From assembly GCA_002794735.1 (NCBI GenBank), contig NBAZ01000014.1, positions 434,001-498,000 of the forward strand: a stretch of DNA of 64,000 nt, in the 5' to 3' direction. Shown here one piece after another: positions 9,697-22,319 of this stretch (position 1 is the first letter of the stretch; each line of letters starts with the position of its first letter). Made by a program: the position numbers and the translations under genes. Below the pieces are notes generated by a model, which was not told the DNA's origin, made no database searches, and was given only the letters and a program-made list of their open reading frames with translations. Source of the stretch: Pyrrhoderma lamaoense. Lineage: Eukaryota; Basidiomycota; Agaricomycetes; Hymenochaetales; Hymenochaetaceae.

Positions 9697-12600
9697 TCAC
9701 CCGGAGATGACAGCAATGGGTCTGGTCCACTCGTCTCCGACTGGATAGCGAGAGAAGTCGACTCTTGTGTTGTATGGGGCATTTATAATAACAGGATTTC
9801 TAGGAGTAATAATTGTCTCACGGCTCCCCTTAGGGAACCACATGAGAAATCTGTTGTACTTGTCAACAACCCATCCATCTTTTCTTCGTAGGTCCCAATC
9901 TACGTCATCCAGTGACCAAATTCTAATAGTTTCATCAAGAGAGCAAGATGCAAAGCGTTTGTTATCAGGAAAGAAGGAAAGCGAGGTGACCCAGCTGGAA
10001 TGTGCAGCTATAGGGCCAAGGAGAAGTTCGTAGGTGAAAGAATCCCACACACGAATGGATCCATCAATAGATCCTGACAGGATTATTTTTCCGTCACGTG
10101 AGAAGCACACCGAGCTCACCAACGTGTCATGTCTGATTACAGATTCATTGTCTCTGCTTTTAGCGTTCCATATTCGCATAGTTACATCATCAGATACAGA
10201 GGCGATGCGCAAACCATCAGGAGAATAAGCTACAGAGCGGACCGAATCAAAGTGACCTTCCATCGTTGAAAGTAATTGGCCAGTTGTAGCATTCCAAATA
10301 CAGACAGTTCCGTTATGCGATACCGAGACGATCTTCGATCCATCGGGTGAATAAGCGATACATTTGACACTGCCACTGTGACCTTCAAATGGCGTGAGAG
10401 CCAATTGCCCTCTTACGACACTCCAGACTCGGATCGTCTTGTCCCATGAGCCCGAAGTGATGTGCTTTCCATTTGGGGAAAAGGCAACGGAGGTGATCCC
10501 ATCCGTGTGACCTTCGAATACCGTGACAGATTCTCCACTCAACGCTTTCCACACCCTTACTGTACTGTCGCCAGACCCAGAGGCAACATGTTCTTCGTTT
10601 TGTGAGAATGCAACGGACGTGACATACCTAGAGTGTCCCTTCCATGGCCCAGCGATTGGCGTTCCGTTGGCCGTATTCCGCACACAAATCGTACCATCCC
10701 GGTCTCCGGAAGCAATATACCTTCCACTTTTTGATACTGCCAATGAATCAATCCAACTCTGCACCTGAGTTCGATCAGTGTTAAGCACACTAACAGTGGC
10801 ATCCCAGATTTCAATTGGACCTCCCTCAACACTAAACGCGAAGCGCGTGCCGTCGGGGGCAAATGCAACACAACGACAAAATGTATTGGTATCAATTTCC
10901 CTCGGAGGCTCGTCAACATTCAACACGTTCCATATCTTGATCGTGCTGTTACCATCGAATCCCAGAACACGAAGACCATCGGATGAGAATGTTGCTTCTC
11001 TACATCCTTCAAGTTGGTGAATTACCTCGCCTGTAGATGTTCTCCAGATACGAACAGTACAATCATCTGAGCATGTCACAAAATATTCTGCAGTGGGAGA
11101 GAATGCGACGGTGTTACTCCAATCCGTGTGATCCTCCAATCGAGAATATATCACCGTCCTGCTTTGAAAGCTCCATAAAACAATCGTCCCGTAGTACGAC
11201 CTGGAAACAAGATGCTGGTCGTCGTACGAGAAAGAAAGAGAGGTAACAGGTATTGTATGGCCTACTAGTGGATTACCGTCTGCTCGTCCGCTCTCGACAC
11301 CCCAGATTAGTATATTTCCATTTCTATATCCCGATGCAATATATTTTCCGCTTTTTGAGAATGTGACACAATTTACGCTACCCCCATTGTCTGTGCATAG
11401 CTCTCGAACTACATCCCCTCCTATGAGACTCCACACCGCTATCTCTCCTTCCTCTTCCTCAGAATATGTCAATGCTACGAGATCACCACCTGGAGAGAAT
11501 GCGATTGTGTCAGCCTCATACTCGAGAGCTGCGATCAACTTCCCACTCGCTGCATCCCACATGCAAACTTTATGGCCCCATGATATAGAAACGATACGAG
11601 TTCCGTCTGGAGAAAATGATAAAGCCGACAAGTTCCCGCTACGTCTTTCGATGACTTTAATGACTACGCTTCGTTGTCTATCCCCAGTATACTCGACATG
11701 AGCAACTGGATTGGCGTACCCCTTGTAATGCAATGATACTACAGATTCGTCTATGGTGAGGGGTAGAAGACTGCAATAGATATGGGGCGCGCTTCTTGAA
11801 ATAGCTTCTGAGAATATACTGGCCTGTCGATATGCATCTATGAGGAATGCAGACAACTCCGGGTCTTCATTCTTTTGTATGTCAGCCTAAAAAATGGAGA
11901 ATGGATACTTGATGCTCACCCCAATCCATGAAATCGCATACACCAATGCGGTACCAACATGATCATCGAACGTATCCGTGAGGCTCAATACCTCAAACCA
12001 GAATAGAAGTTTGTTGTGTGCAAATGTCTTCAACAAATTACCCAGCTCGGGTGAGTATGACGTTTCCTGAATATGATGACCCCAGTAACAGCATATGTAT
12101 CTCAGGTGCATCGGGATATTTCTCTCGATGCGTTCCTGGAGATCGAGAATTTGATTATTGAATAAGAAGGATGATTCAAGATTGCAGATATTAAAGCGGA
12201 GTGAATGATTCATCTGGTTGAGGCAGTTATTGGCAATGCTCCTTTTTTGTGATCCAGAGTCAATATGCCAACGACACCCTACGCAAGACACCAAATAATC
12301 ATAAAATGATGTATGGTGTATCTTGACCGGCTGTCCAGTTTCATATGATACCAAAGATCGAAGACAAGAAAGCAGCTCTGATGTTGTTCCTGACTCAACG
12401 CCTAGGATCCCGTCGATGACCTCATCCGATAGAGGTTCCTTCCCAAAGAAAATGAGCGAGAATACACTCGAGAAAAGTGTCTGTGTCTCCTCATCCCACT
12501 CGAACGAGCTTTCTAATACAGTCACATATAACTCGTTCAAGTCCAGTGCTCTCGCGTTGTTCACTAGCCGGTTAAGACGTGCAATGCGTTTTAGCTTTCC

Positions 12601-13577
12601 CTCAAACACAAATTTGACTGCTGTAGACGCCCAAATAAACAATCCATCTGCTGCATCTCCAAGTTTCGCCATATTGTCGTCCCATGGCCAGTCCCCTGGT
12701 AGTTTGACATTGTTCCTCCACAGCCCGAACTCATGATTGATATAAGTACAGACATCCTTCTTGTTATCACTTGTAGCGTCGCTCAGATTGATTTCGTATG
12801 CTTTAAGTGAGCGCGAGAATGACACAATGTCACTCTCGGGACGTCCTGTGATGAGAAATCGGAAGTTGGGAGGCAATCCAGAGAGCCCTTCCCCTAAGAC
12901 GCGGAGTAAGGTGTGCCTGGTATGAGATGTTCCGCACTCATCAAGAGCGTCGAGAACAATGAGGACAGGATGGTGTACGTGACTGGTAGAGAGTGGCTCT
13001 TTAACAAGGATATTGAATTGAGTTTGGAGTGTCAGCGAGGTCAATTCACCACGGTTCTGAAGAGAGCTTTCAATGGAGAGCGCTATAGACGAATTGAATG
13101 CAGCGAGATTGTATGCGATTGTCCGGATCACTGCATCTGGATCACTTCTTCCCCTGAGAAAGAATATGTGACATCCGAGTTGCCTCTTTTCGCAGTAATT
13201 GTTCGCAATAGTTGTTGCAATGGAACTTTTCCCTGTCCCGGCTCCACCTAGCAAGAATGTCACATTTGGTTCCGTGCCGTAGCTCTCCTTATCTATAAAT
13301 CTTGACATCTGTTCCAGAATACGAGTCCGTGTGCCTCGCAAGCACGTCGGTCGACCATCTCCAGGCAGATGAGATGGATTGAGAGTAGTCTTCAATCCTT
13401 GTAATATACAATGGCTGTTTGGATCACGATCACACATAAAAATGTGTTATGAAACTCACTAGATAGAGTAGTACTAGTGTCACCATAATATGCATTGTTT
13501 GTCTGGTTTCCCGTTATAACACTATAGCTACCGGTAAAATGTGTGTAGTTAGTAGAGCCAGTCTGATTGAAGGGCAT
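9697..13577 (-). CDS. NLR2: intact NACHT-14xWD40 receptor
   Basis: This is the only complete NLR of the array. The exons are 13460-13577, 11920-13397 and 9697-11871. The introns are 13398-13459 (gtgagt...tacaag) and 11872-11919 (gtgagc, branch CTGAC, caaaag). Lengths 118, 1478 and 2175 nt close the frame exactly at 1256 aa. Residues 1-40 are a Gly/Asn/Gln-rich leader. Walker A GGAGTGKS is at about 90-97, Walker B LIVLDALDECG at about 185-195 and FLITGRPE at about 220-227. A helical region follows to residue 532. Fourteen WD40 repeats then fill about 590-1210, enough for two seven-bladed propellers. The repeats end in typical (I/V)W dipeptides. By family knowledge it is a cytosolic signal-transducing ATPase whose WD40 face senses ligands. 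The LTR right after the stop is unusual. Confidence 0.92.
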
Positions 13578-13799
13578 TATACGATTGTGCTTGGGTCGTA
13601 GATGGATTAGTGGGGGATGACGGAAAGCTAAGTGCTAGTTGCCATTAATCTCAACCTTTATATATCGGTAAAATTACTCATAAATCACCATTAGATGGCA
13701 AGTACTCTTAGAAGGGTATATCAAACAGTGTCATGCACGATACGCATGATAAACGTGCTCCCGGATCTCACTATCTAATGATGACTTCTGGGTTTCTAC
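13578..13799. promoter_or_regulatory. NLR2 5' flank
   Basis: This is the spacer between companion copy 2 and the NLR2 start. It is colinear with the 5' flanks of NLR1 and NLR3. No specific element can be defended. Confidence 0.3.
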
Positions 13800-14550
13800 G
13801 AGACGCTTTACCCCTACTCGCCATTGGTAACAGAATCAAGACGGAGTAAGTAAAGCACCGAAATTAACTATGATCATCTACCATATGTTTTGATCCCCCA
13901 AATCTTCTATCCTCTATGGACTCGTGCCACTATCGAGGTCTACCGCTACTTACAGTCAACCCATCAATCATTGAAACAACAACCAATACAAGTTGATGTT
14001 AGAAGTCTGGTTCCAGACTTTCATTTCTAGTCTGGAAGCAGTGTCTGTTTTCTCATGAGTTTAGAGCCATCTTCACAGCAATTTGGTATCGCATTCGTCA
14101 TTTTGAACAACTCAATAGTCCACTAACTAGAAGGAGAATAGGTATTTTACATCTATATTATTGTTTTCATATTACAGAGCTCCCTGTTAGCGAAACCGAG
14201 TCGGTTATTAAGGTGGGCGTTGCTTGCCAGTATCAGAGCTCCAGAAAGATCGGATCAAATAACTGGGATGAAAGAGGTACATGGTAAGATCAAAACTAAA
14301 AAAGGACATTCTGATGGAATGATATTTAATCTTTTGGTAAGAATCGTGAGCGCGAAATGATGGTTGGTAACAAGAGATTTCACTTATAGGAGCTATAAAG
14401 AGTCGTAAATTGAAAATATAGAGTTTAATATATCAGAGAACTACGGTACTCACTAGATGCTTGTATGAATGGATGCGTAGCTAGTCCTATATATATTAAC
14501 ACTGATGTCCTCTGGTGCAGATTGTGAACATGAAGATGAAGTATTTCTGA
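13800..14550 (-). pseudogene. Companion gene copy 2, broken
   Basis: This is a diverged copy of the small gene seen at 5185-5924 and 19931-20673. The start codon is lost (ATC where the others have ATG, near 14550). The first intron keeps a plausible end (TATAAG near 14390). The ILTKRLNIIPSECPF stretch is readable near 14290-14340, but an extra base just upstream breaks the frame, and a stop follows shortly after. The C-terminal half at 13800-13960 is strongly decayed. Confidence 0.4.
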
Positions 14551-14834
14551 TGCTTGTGTGCCTTGTTTTGATAAAAAACTGAATATCTCCCTAGTAAAAC
14601 TCGTGCTATAGACAAATACGTGCTCATGTATACAGTTTGTGCTATTGGAAGCCTCACTTTTGGTGGCGTTTTCTTCTTCGACTTTCTAAGTCTGGTATAT
14701 GTATTGCTTTTGCAGAGAGTATAACAGACCGATACGAGAAAGGTTATTTCCAAAGAGTAGTATCCTCGGAGAAACCGAGTTTGAGGAGAATCGGGGTATC
14801 ATCTGGTGTTCATCGTACAGAATCTAAATGATGG

Positions 14835-15587
14835 TGTAGGACCATCTAGATAGCCGGTCGTAGTAATTAATATTGCACTTTGTAACTCGCCCGGAAAGTC
14901 CATTACTACTATACTTCCTTACTCTCGGCCGTGCTTCTCGCCCATTTCTCTTACTATTTAGTATAATTTCTACTCTTACTCGAGGATAGGGTTCGTTTAT
15001 ATGAAGCCCTCGTTTCTGATAGCTTAAACCTCTCGTCCAGTGGCATATAGCCACCTGGAAACCATGCTTTCCTTATTATCTACTCTTTATCTCGCATTTT
15101 GATATATAAACCTCCAGACTTGAGGCCATAGTAAGTTAGTTAATCCCAGTCAACTCCCAGCCTATCCCCCCCTCCCCCCCCCCCCCCGAGTAGCTCTCTA
15201 CTAGTCGCCTGTACTCTTTATCTACTACTCTGCGTCTTAATAAGCTACCCGGACGCGCTTTAACTGCTCTGACCGTAACTGCAAGTCGTTCAGGCGGACT
15301 GAAATACATACACTTTTGTCTCGATCTACAGCTTCGGTCGGGGCTCTGTTACAATGCGTTTCTACTACTTTTATTGGTCTGTGAAGCCTCAGCTCGCCCC
15401 AAGGTCACTATCCTTCTCTACGCCCCGGCCGAGCTCTTGGCACTCCGGCCGATATCGAGTTCTTCTCTTTTTCGCCATCAAATCTGAGCCAGAGCATCGT
15501 AGCTGGTGTAGGCAGACTCTGAACCCCGAGTCCTCGCCACTAAATACGACTAAAAGGTCCAACCCTGATCTAACGTTGTGTTTTTAT
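14835..15587 (+). mobile_element. Solo LTR-like element, copy D
   Basis: It begins TGTAGGACC with the same left flank as copies C and E, so it is the same ancestral insertion. It contains a long interrupted C tract at about 15167-15187. The 3' end is degraded, and the right flank jumps directly into the NLR3 3' flank. The WD40 remnant that follows copies C and E is therefore missing here, indicating a deletion next to the element. Confidence 0.6.
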
Positions 15588-15819
15588 TAGGCTTTTTTAT
15601 GGATGAAAGATAGTATAATTCCAAAGAAGAAAGTTCGGATATTGTTTTTGAGGTTTTGAAGCCTTGAATGCATCTGTTAATAGTTTATAATGACATGTGT
15701 CACTCCTAGCGTATGAAGAGAGGAGAATAACGCTCTGCTATGAGAAATGGATAGTTCATGAGAGGATGATGGGAGCTTCTGGGAGCTTGGTACGGATGAC
15801 TGGAGGCGAATGGGATCTC
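15588..15819. repeat. NLR3 3' flank (shared flank repeat)
   Basis: It is homologous to 8690-8942 and 23520-23740 (the AAGAAAGTTCGGATAT word and what follows). No gene is present. Confidence 0.5.
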
Positions 15820-18800
15820 TCACCCTGAGATAACAGCAATGGGTCTGGTCCACTCGTTTCCGACTTGATAGTGGGAGAAGTCGACTCTTGTGTTGTATGG
15901 TAGATCCGGTATATCAGAGTTTCTGGGAGTGATAAGTGTCTCACGAGGCCCCTTAGGAAGCCACATGAGTAGTTTCTTGTCTTTGTCGACAACCCATCCA
16001 TCTCTTCGTAGGTCCCAATCTACGTCCTCCAGTGACCAAATTCTGATTATTCTATCGGGAGAGTAAGATGCAAAATGTTTGTTATCAGGAAAGAAGGAGA
16101 GCGAGGCGACCCAGTTGGAGTGTGCAGCTAAAGGGCCAAGGAGAAGTTCGTAGTTAAAAGAATTCCATGCATGGATGGTCCCGTCACTGGATCCTGAAAG
16201 AATTCGCGTTCCGCCAGGTGAGAAGCATACCGAGGTCACGTCAGTGTCATGTCTGATCACAGATTCAATGTCCCTGCTTTCAGCGTTCCAGAGTCGCATT
16301 GTTTGATCATCAGATACAGATGCTACGCGCAAACCATCGGGAGAATAAGCTACAGAGTTGACCGGTTTAGAATGACCTTCTAGCGTTGAAAGTAATTGGC
16401 CATTTGTAGCATTCCAAATACGGACAGTTTCGTCATCAGATCCCGAAGCGATCTTCGATCCATCGGGTGAATAAGCGACTGCGAGTACACCGCCACTGTG
16501 GCCTCTGAATGGCGCGAGAGCCAATTGCCCTCTTTCGATACTCCAGACTCGAATCGTCTCGTCCCTTGAGCCCGAAGCGATGTGCCCATCCTTCGGCGAA
16601 AAGGCAACGGAGCTGACATATTCTGTGTGGCCTTTGAATACTGTGACAGGTTCTCCACTCAACGCTTTCCACACTCCTACTGTTTTGTCACCTGACCCAG
16701 AAGCAACGAGTTCTTCGTCCTGCGAAAATGCAACGGACGAGACATAATCAGAGTGACCCTTCCATGGCCCGGAGATAAGCATTCCAGTGACCGTATTCCG
16801 CACACAAATTGTACCATCAGAGTCTCCGGAAGCAATATGCCTTCCTCTTGGCGATACTGCCGATGACGAAATCCGACTCTGCACCTGAGTTTGTTCAGTG
16901 TTGACCACACTAACAGTGGCATCCCAAATTTCAATTGTACCTTGGTAACCTCCCTCAACACTAAACGCGAAGCGCGTGCCATCGGGAGCAAATGCAACAA
17001 CACAACCGTGACAACGGCATACATCCGCGATATCAATCTTCCTTGGAGGTTCGTCAACATTTAACATGTTCCATATTCTGATTATTCCCCGACCATCGAA
17101 TCCCAGAACATGAAGACCATCGGATGAGATTGTTGCTTCTCTACATCCTTCAAGTTGGTGAATCACCTCGCCTGAGGATGTTCTCCAGATACGAGCGGTA
17201 CCAACATATGAGCCCGACACGAAATATTCTGCAGTGGGCGAGAATGCGACGCTGTTAATCCAATCAATGTGATCGTCCAATCGAAAATATACCATCGTCC
17301 TGCTTTGAAAGCTCCATAAAACAATCGTCCCGTCATCCGACCCGGAAACAAGATACTGATCATCGTATGAGAAGGAAACAGAATTAACTCGCTTAATATG
17401 ACCTTCTAGTGGCCTTCCGTCTACTCGTCCACTCTCGATATCCCAAATTAATATAATCCCGTTTTCATATCCTGATGCAATATATTTTCCGCTTTTTGAA
17501 AATGTGATGCAGTAAACGCTACCCGTATAGTCTGTGAATAGCTCTCGAACTACTTCCCCTCCTACGGACTCCACACCACTATCACTCCTTCGTATCCACC
17601 AGAATATGCCAATGCTACGAGATTACTACTTGGAGAGAGTGCGATTCTGTCAACCATATAATCAAGACCGCGATTAACTTCCACTCGCTGCATCCCACAT
17701 GCAAACTTCAATGCCGTCTGATGCAGAAACGATACGGGTTCCGTCTGGAGAAAATGATAAAGCTGCCAACTCATCCCTGCCGCTTTCTATGACTTTTATG
17801 ACAGCGCTTCGTTGTCTACACCCAAAGTACTCAACATAAGCAACTGGATTGGCATACTTCCTGTAGTGCAACGATACTATAGACTCATCTCTGGTGAGGG
17901 TAGAAGACTGCAATAGATGTGGGGCGCGCTTTTTGAAATAGCCTCTGAGAATGTACTGGCCTGTCGATATGCATCCCTGAGGAATGCAGACAATTCTGGG
18001 TCTTTGTTCTTTTGTACATCAGCCTAGAAAAATAGTGAACTGATATTCAACGCTTACCCCAAGCCATGAGATTGCATACACCAATGCGGTACCAACATGG
18101 TCATCGAACGTATCCGTGACGCTCAGCACCTCGAACCAAAATAGAAGCTTGTTGAATGCAAATGTCTTCAATGAATCACCCAGCTCAGGTGAGTATGATG
18201 TTTCCTGAATATGATGACCCCAGTTACAGGATATGTACTGCAGGTGTTTGGGGATGTTTCTCTTGATGCGTTCCTGAAGATCAGAAACCTGATTATTGAA
18301 TAAGAAGGATGACTCAAGATTGCAGATATTAAAGTAGAGAGTGTGATTCATTTGGTTGAGGCAGTTATTGGCAATGCTTCTTTTTTGTGATCCAGCGTCA
18401 ATATGCCAACGACACCCTACGCAAGACACCAAATAATCATAAAATGACGTATGGTGAATCTTGACCGGCTGTCCCATTTCGTATGATACCAAAGATCGAA
18501 GACAAGAGAGCAGTTCTGACGTTGCTCCTGGATCAACGCCTAGGATCCGTCAATGACCTCATCCGATAGTGGAGACTTCCCAAAGAAAATGAGAGAAAAG
18601 ACGCTTGAGAAAAGTGTCTGTATCTCCTCATCCCACTCGAACGAGTTTTCTAGTACAGTCACATATAACTCGTCCAAACCCAGTGCTCTCGCGTTGTTCA
18701 CCAGATGGTTCAGACGTGCAATGCGTCTTAGCTTTCCCTCAGACACAAACTTGACTGCTGTAGACGCCCAAATAAACAATCCATCTGCTGCCTCTCCAGT

Positions 18801-19701
18801 TTCGCCATATTGTCGTCCCATGGCCAGTCACCTGGTAGATTGACTCTATTCCTCCACAATCCGAATTCGTGATTGATATAAGTACAGACATCCTTCTTGT
18901 TGTCGTTTATGGCGTCACTTATATTGATTTTGTATGCTTTAAGTGAGTACGAGAATATCGTTATGTCATTCTCGGGCGTCCTGTGATGAGAAATCGGAAG
19001 TTGGGAGGCAATCCAGTAAGCCCTTCTCCCAAGACACGGAGGAGAGCGTGTCTGGTCTGAGATGTTCCGCACTCATCAATAGCGTCAAGGACAATGAGGA
19101 CAGGATGCTGTACGTGACTGGTAGAGAGTGGATCTTTAATAAGGATATTGAATTGAGTTTGGAGTGTCAGCGAGGTCAAGTCACCACGGCTCTGAAGAGA
19201 GTTTTCAATGGAGAGTGCTATAGATGAATTGTATGCGGCGAGATTGTATGCGATTGTCCGGATCACTGCATCTGGATCGCTTCTTCCCTGAGAAAGAATA
19301 TGTGACACCCGAGTTGTCTCTTTTCACAGTAATCGTTCGCAATAGTTGTCGCAACAGTACTTTTCCCCATCCGGCTGCACCCAGTAAGAATACCACATTC
19401 GACTCTCTGCTCTCCCCATCTATAAACTTGGATATCTGCTCCGAATATGAGTCCTAGTTCCTCTCAAGCACGTTGCGCGATCGGCTCCAGATAGATAAGA
19501 TGGGTGGAGAGCAGCTTTCAATCCTGTTGATTTATGTTGACTGTTTAGATTACGATCGCTCAAAAATGTGTCATGAAACTCACTAGATAGAGTAGTACTA
19601 GTATCAATATTATATATATTATTTGTCTGGTTGCCCGCTATATCATTATAATTACCAGCAATGTGAGCGTAGTTGCTAGAGCCAGTCTGGATGAAGGACA
19701 T
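15820..19701 (-). pseudogene. NLR3: NACHT-WD40 gene with many frameshifts
   Basis: The full plan of an NLR unit is present: exon 1 at 19584-19701 (118 nt, MSFIQTG), a NACHT exon to about 18055, and WD40 to the stop at 15820. The reading frame shifts near 19440, 19369, 19285, 18977, 18798, 18546, 17680 and 17570. Compared with NLR2 and NLR4, the clear cases are losses of one base, often in a run (for example CCCC to CCC at 19285, CCAAG to CCAG at 18798). The longest intact piece is the WD40 C-terminal 584 codons at 15820-17574. Either a pseudogene, or a gene made to look dead by indel-prone sequencing; the number of breaks favours at least some real decay. Confidence 0.8.
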
Positions 19702-19930
19702 TATACGAGTGTACTGGGGTCGTGGATGGATCAGTGGGGATGGCTGAAAGCTAAGTACTGGTCGTCAACAACATCAAACTATACTTAATAATAGGTTTCT
19801 CAGTGAACCCCGATTTGTACTAGATAAGGAGGCGTGTTACACGTCAAGTATTTATAGAAGGATCTTTCCAAATAGTGTCATACACGATAAACACAATACA
19901 CACATTGCATGTCTTTCCGGATTCCGCTTC

Positions 19931-20673
19931 TTATCGATTGTTTACAGCTTCTACTAGATCCTTTACTCCAGCCAACCAATAATTGTGGAAGTCACCACAG
20001 ACCACTGACATTTTTAATCCAGTATTTGTATCGAAATTTCCTATCTTGTATGGACTCGTGCCGCTACTTGTGACTAATCCATCAATCAACAACGCAACAT
20101 CTAGACACGCTACTATAAGAAGTCTGGAACCAGACTTTCGTTTATGATCTGGAATCAGTGTCTTTTCCCCATGAGCTTCGATCCATACTTCATAACAATT
20201 CGGCATCGCGACCATCATATTGAACAGCTCAGCAGCCCACTGATTAGAGGGAATATAGGGGTTACACATTTATATTATCTATTTCATGTAACGGAGCTCA
20301 CTATTGGTGAATCAGAACCGGGTCTTTGAGTGGGCATTGCTTGACAGTATAAGAGCTCCAGAAAGATCGGATCAATTGAATGGAACGAAAGGTGGGAGGT
20401 GCATGAGAAAATCAAAACAAAAAAAGGACATTCTGATGGAATGAGATTTAATCTCTTGGCAAAGATTTTTTAGCACAAGATGATAATATATAACGGGTGA
20501 TCGCACCGTTGGAGGCTTTAAAAGTAATTTATGAACGATATAGGGCTTTATATATCAGAGAACCACGGTAGTCACCAGATGCTGATATGGACGAGCACAT
20601 GGCTAGCCCTGTATCTATCAACACTGGTGTCCTCTGGTGCAGATTGTGAACATGAAGGCGAAATATCTTCCAT
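19931..20673 (-). pseudogene. Companion gene copy 3, the best preserved
   Basis: The C-terminal exon (stop at 19931) is open for over 100 codons and contains WAAELFNMMVAMPN, LLIVACLDVALLIDGLV, GTSPYKIG and CGDFHNYWLAG. An intron at 20240-20301 (gtgagc...ctaatcag) joins an upstream exon reading DPIFLELLYCQAMPTQR. The likely start is ATG at 20673 (MEDISPS), with a splice donor GTGACT near 20582. The acceptor expected near 20510 lacks AG, and the exon behind it meets a TAA, so this copy is probably also inactive unless spliced differently. No known domain is recognised. The product would be about 200 aa, with no evident signal peptide. It lies just upstream of NLR3 on the same strand. Confidence 0.5.
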
Positions 20674-20954
20674 GCTTGTGAGTCTTGTTCTGAAAAAAAC
20701 TGAACATCTCCTTAGTAAAACTCAGTTCATAGGCATATAGATGTTCATGTATACGTTATGTGACATGGAAAGCCCACTTTTGGTGCCGGTATCCCCTTCG
20801 AATTTCTAAGTCCGGTATGTATATTGCTCTTGCAGAAAGTATATCAGTCTGATAAAAGAGAGGTTACTTCCGAAGAGTAGTATCCTCTGGGAAACTGAGT
20901 TTGAGGAGAATCGGAGCATCAGCTGGTGTTCAGCGTACAGAATCTCAATGAGGG

Positions 20955-21682
20955 TGTAGGACCAACTAACTAGTTAACCGGTCGTTATGTAGTTATAATG
21001 CATTTTGTAACTTGCTCGGAGTGACCATTACTATTATGTTTCCTTACTCTCGGCCGCGCTTCTCGCCCATTTCTCTCGCTATCTAGCTTCACTTACTACT
21101 CTTACTGGAGGATAGGGTTCGTTTATATGCTCCCTCGTTATTGATAGATTAATCCTTTCGTCTAGCTGTATATAGCTAACTAGAAACTACGCTTTCTTTA
21201 TTCTCTACCCTTTATCTCGCATTTTGATATATAAGCCTCCAGACTTGAGGCCATAGAAAGGACTCAATTTTCAGTGTCTCCTCTCGTCCAATCTATCTTC
21301 CCCCTTCCACCCCTGAGTAGCTCTTTGATAGTCTCATGTACTCTTTATCTACTACTCTGCGTCTTAATACGCTGCCCGGACGCGCTTGTAATGCTCTGAC
21401 CGTACTGCGAGCTGTCCGGGCGGACTGAAATACATACACATTTGTCAAACTACAGCCTCGGTCGGGGCTCTATTCTATACGTTTCTACTACTTTCGCTGG
21501 CCTGTGAAGTCTCAGCTCGCCACAAGGTCTCTATTTTTCTCTACGCTCCGGCCGGAGTCGAGTTACTCGCTTTTTAGCCCTCAAAACTGAGCCAGAGCAT
21601 CGTGTCTGGTGTAGGAAGACTCTAAACCCCAAGTCTCCGCCACTAAATACGACAAAAAGGTTAATCCTAAAGTTGAGTTTCA
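20955..21682 (+). mobile_element. Solo LTR-like element, copy E
   Basis: It begins TGTAGGACC and ends GTTGAGTTTCA, about 728 bp. Its left flank is shared with copies C and D and its right flank runs into a WD40 remnant as for copy C. The C tract present in copies A and D is replaced here by CCCCCTTCCACCCC-like sequence near 21300. Confidence 0.62.
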
Positions 21683-22315
21683 CCCTTCAACAGAGCATTG
21701 ACTATTTCTCTGCTTCGAATATTTCACGTTACAGTTGTTTCGTCATCCTCTCCGGAAACAAGATACTAATAGTCGTACGAGAAGAAGATGTTATAAACTC
21801 TCTGTATGACCTCTTAGTGGCTTTCCGTTTATCTCTCCGCTCTCGACTTCCCAGAAAAGAGTATCTACCTTCCTGTATCTTAATGTGTTATATCTTCTGC
21901 TTTTCGAGAATGTATTACAGTAAACTTCATCCGTAATGCCTTTGACTAGCTCTCGAACTATCGCCCCTCCCATTGGAGCTCATGCCGCTATCACACTTTC
22001 CTCTTTCGAGATGCTCCGAGATTGAGACAACGCTAGTAAATCACAACCGGAGAGAATGTGATTCTGTCAGTCTCCTACTCGACAGCTACGATCAACTTCT
22101 CGCTTGCTGTATTCCACATACAAACTTTATCATCCTCTGATTAGAGACGATACGGGTCCCGTCTAGAGAAAATGATAACATTATACAACCTTCGCCATCG
22201 CTTTCTATGATATTAATGATTGCGCTTCTTGTCTATTTTCGGGATACTCAACAATATGAGAAATTGAACTGGCGTATTTTCTATGATGCAATGAGATGAT
22301 ATTTTTTAAAATATG
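21683..22315 (-). pseudogene. WD40 gene remnant 2
   Basis: It is colinear with remnant 1 (6937-7620): the same WD-repeat fragments (SKSRRYNTLRYRK near 21890) and the same linker (YASSISHIVEY near 22250), in several frames. It is the duplicate of the other block. Confidence 0.6.
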
Positions 22316-22319
22316 ACAA

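Noticed and set aside
11363..11701. Plus-strand frames inside the WD40 exons
   Set aside because: These are shadows of the WD40 repeats on the other strand.
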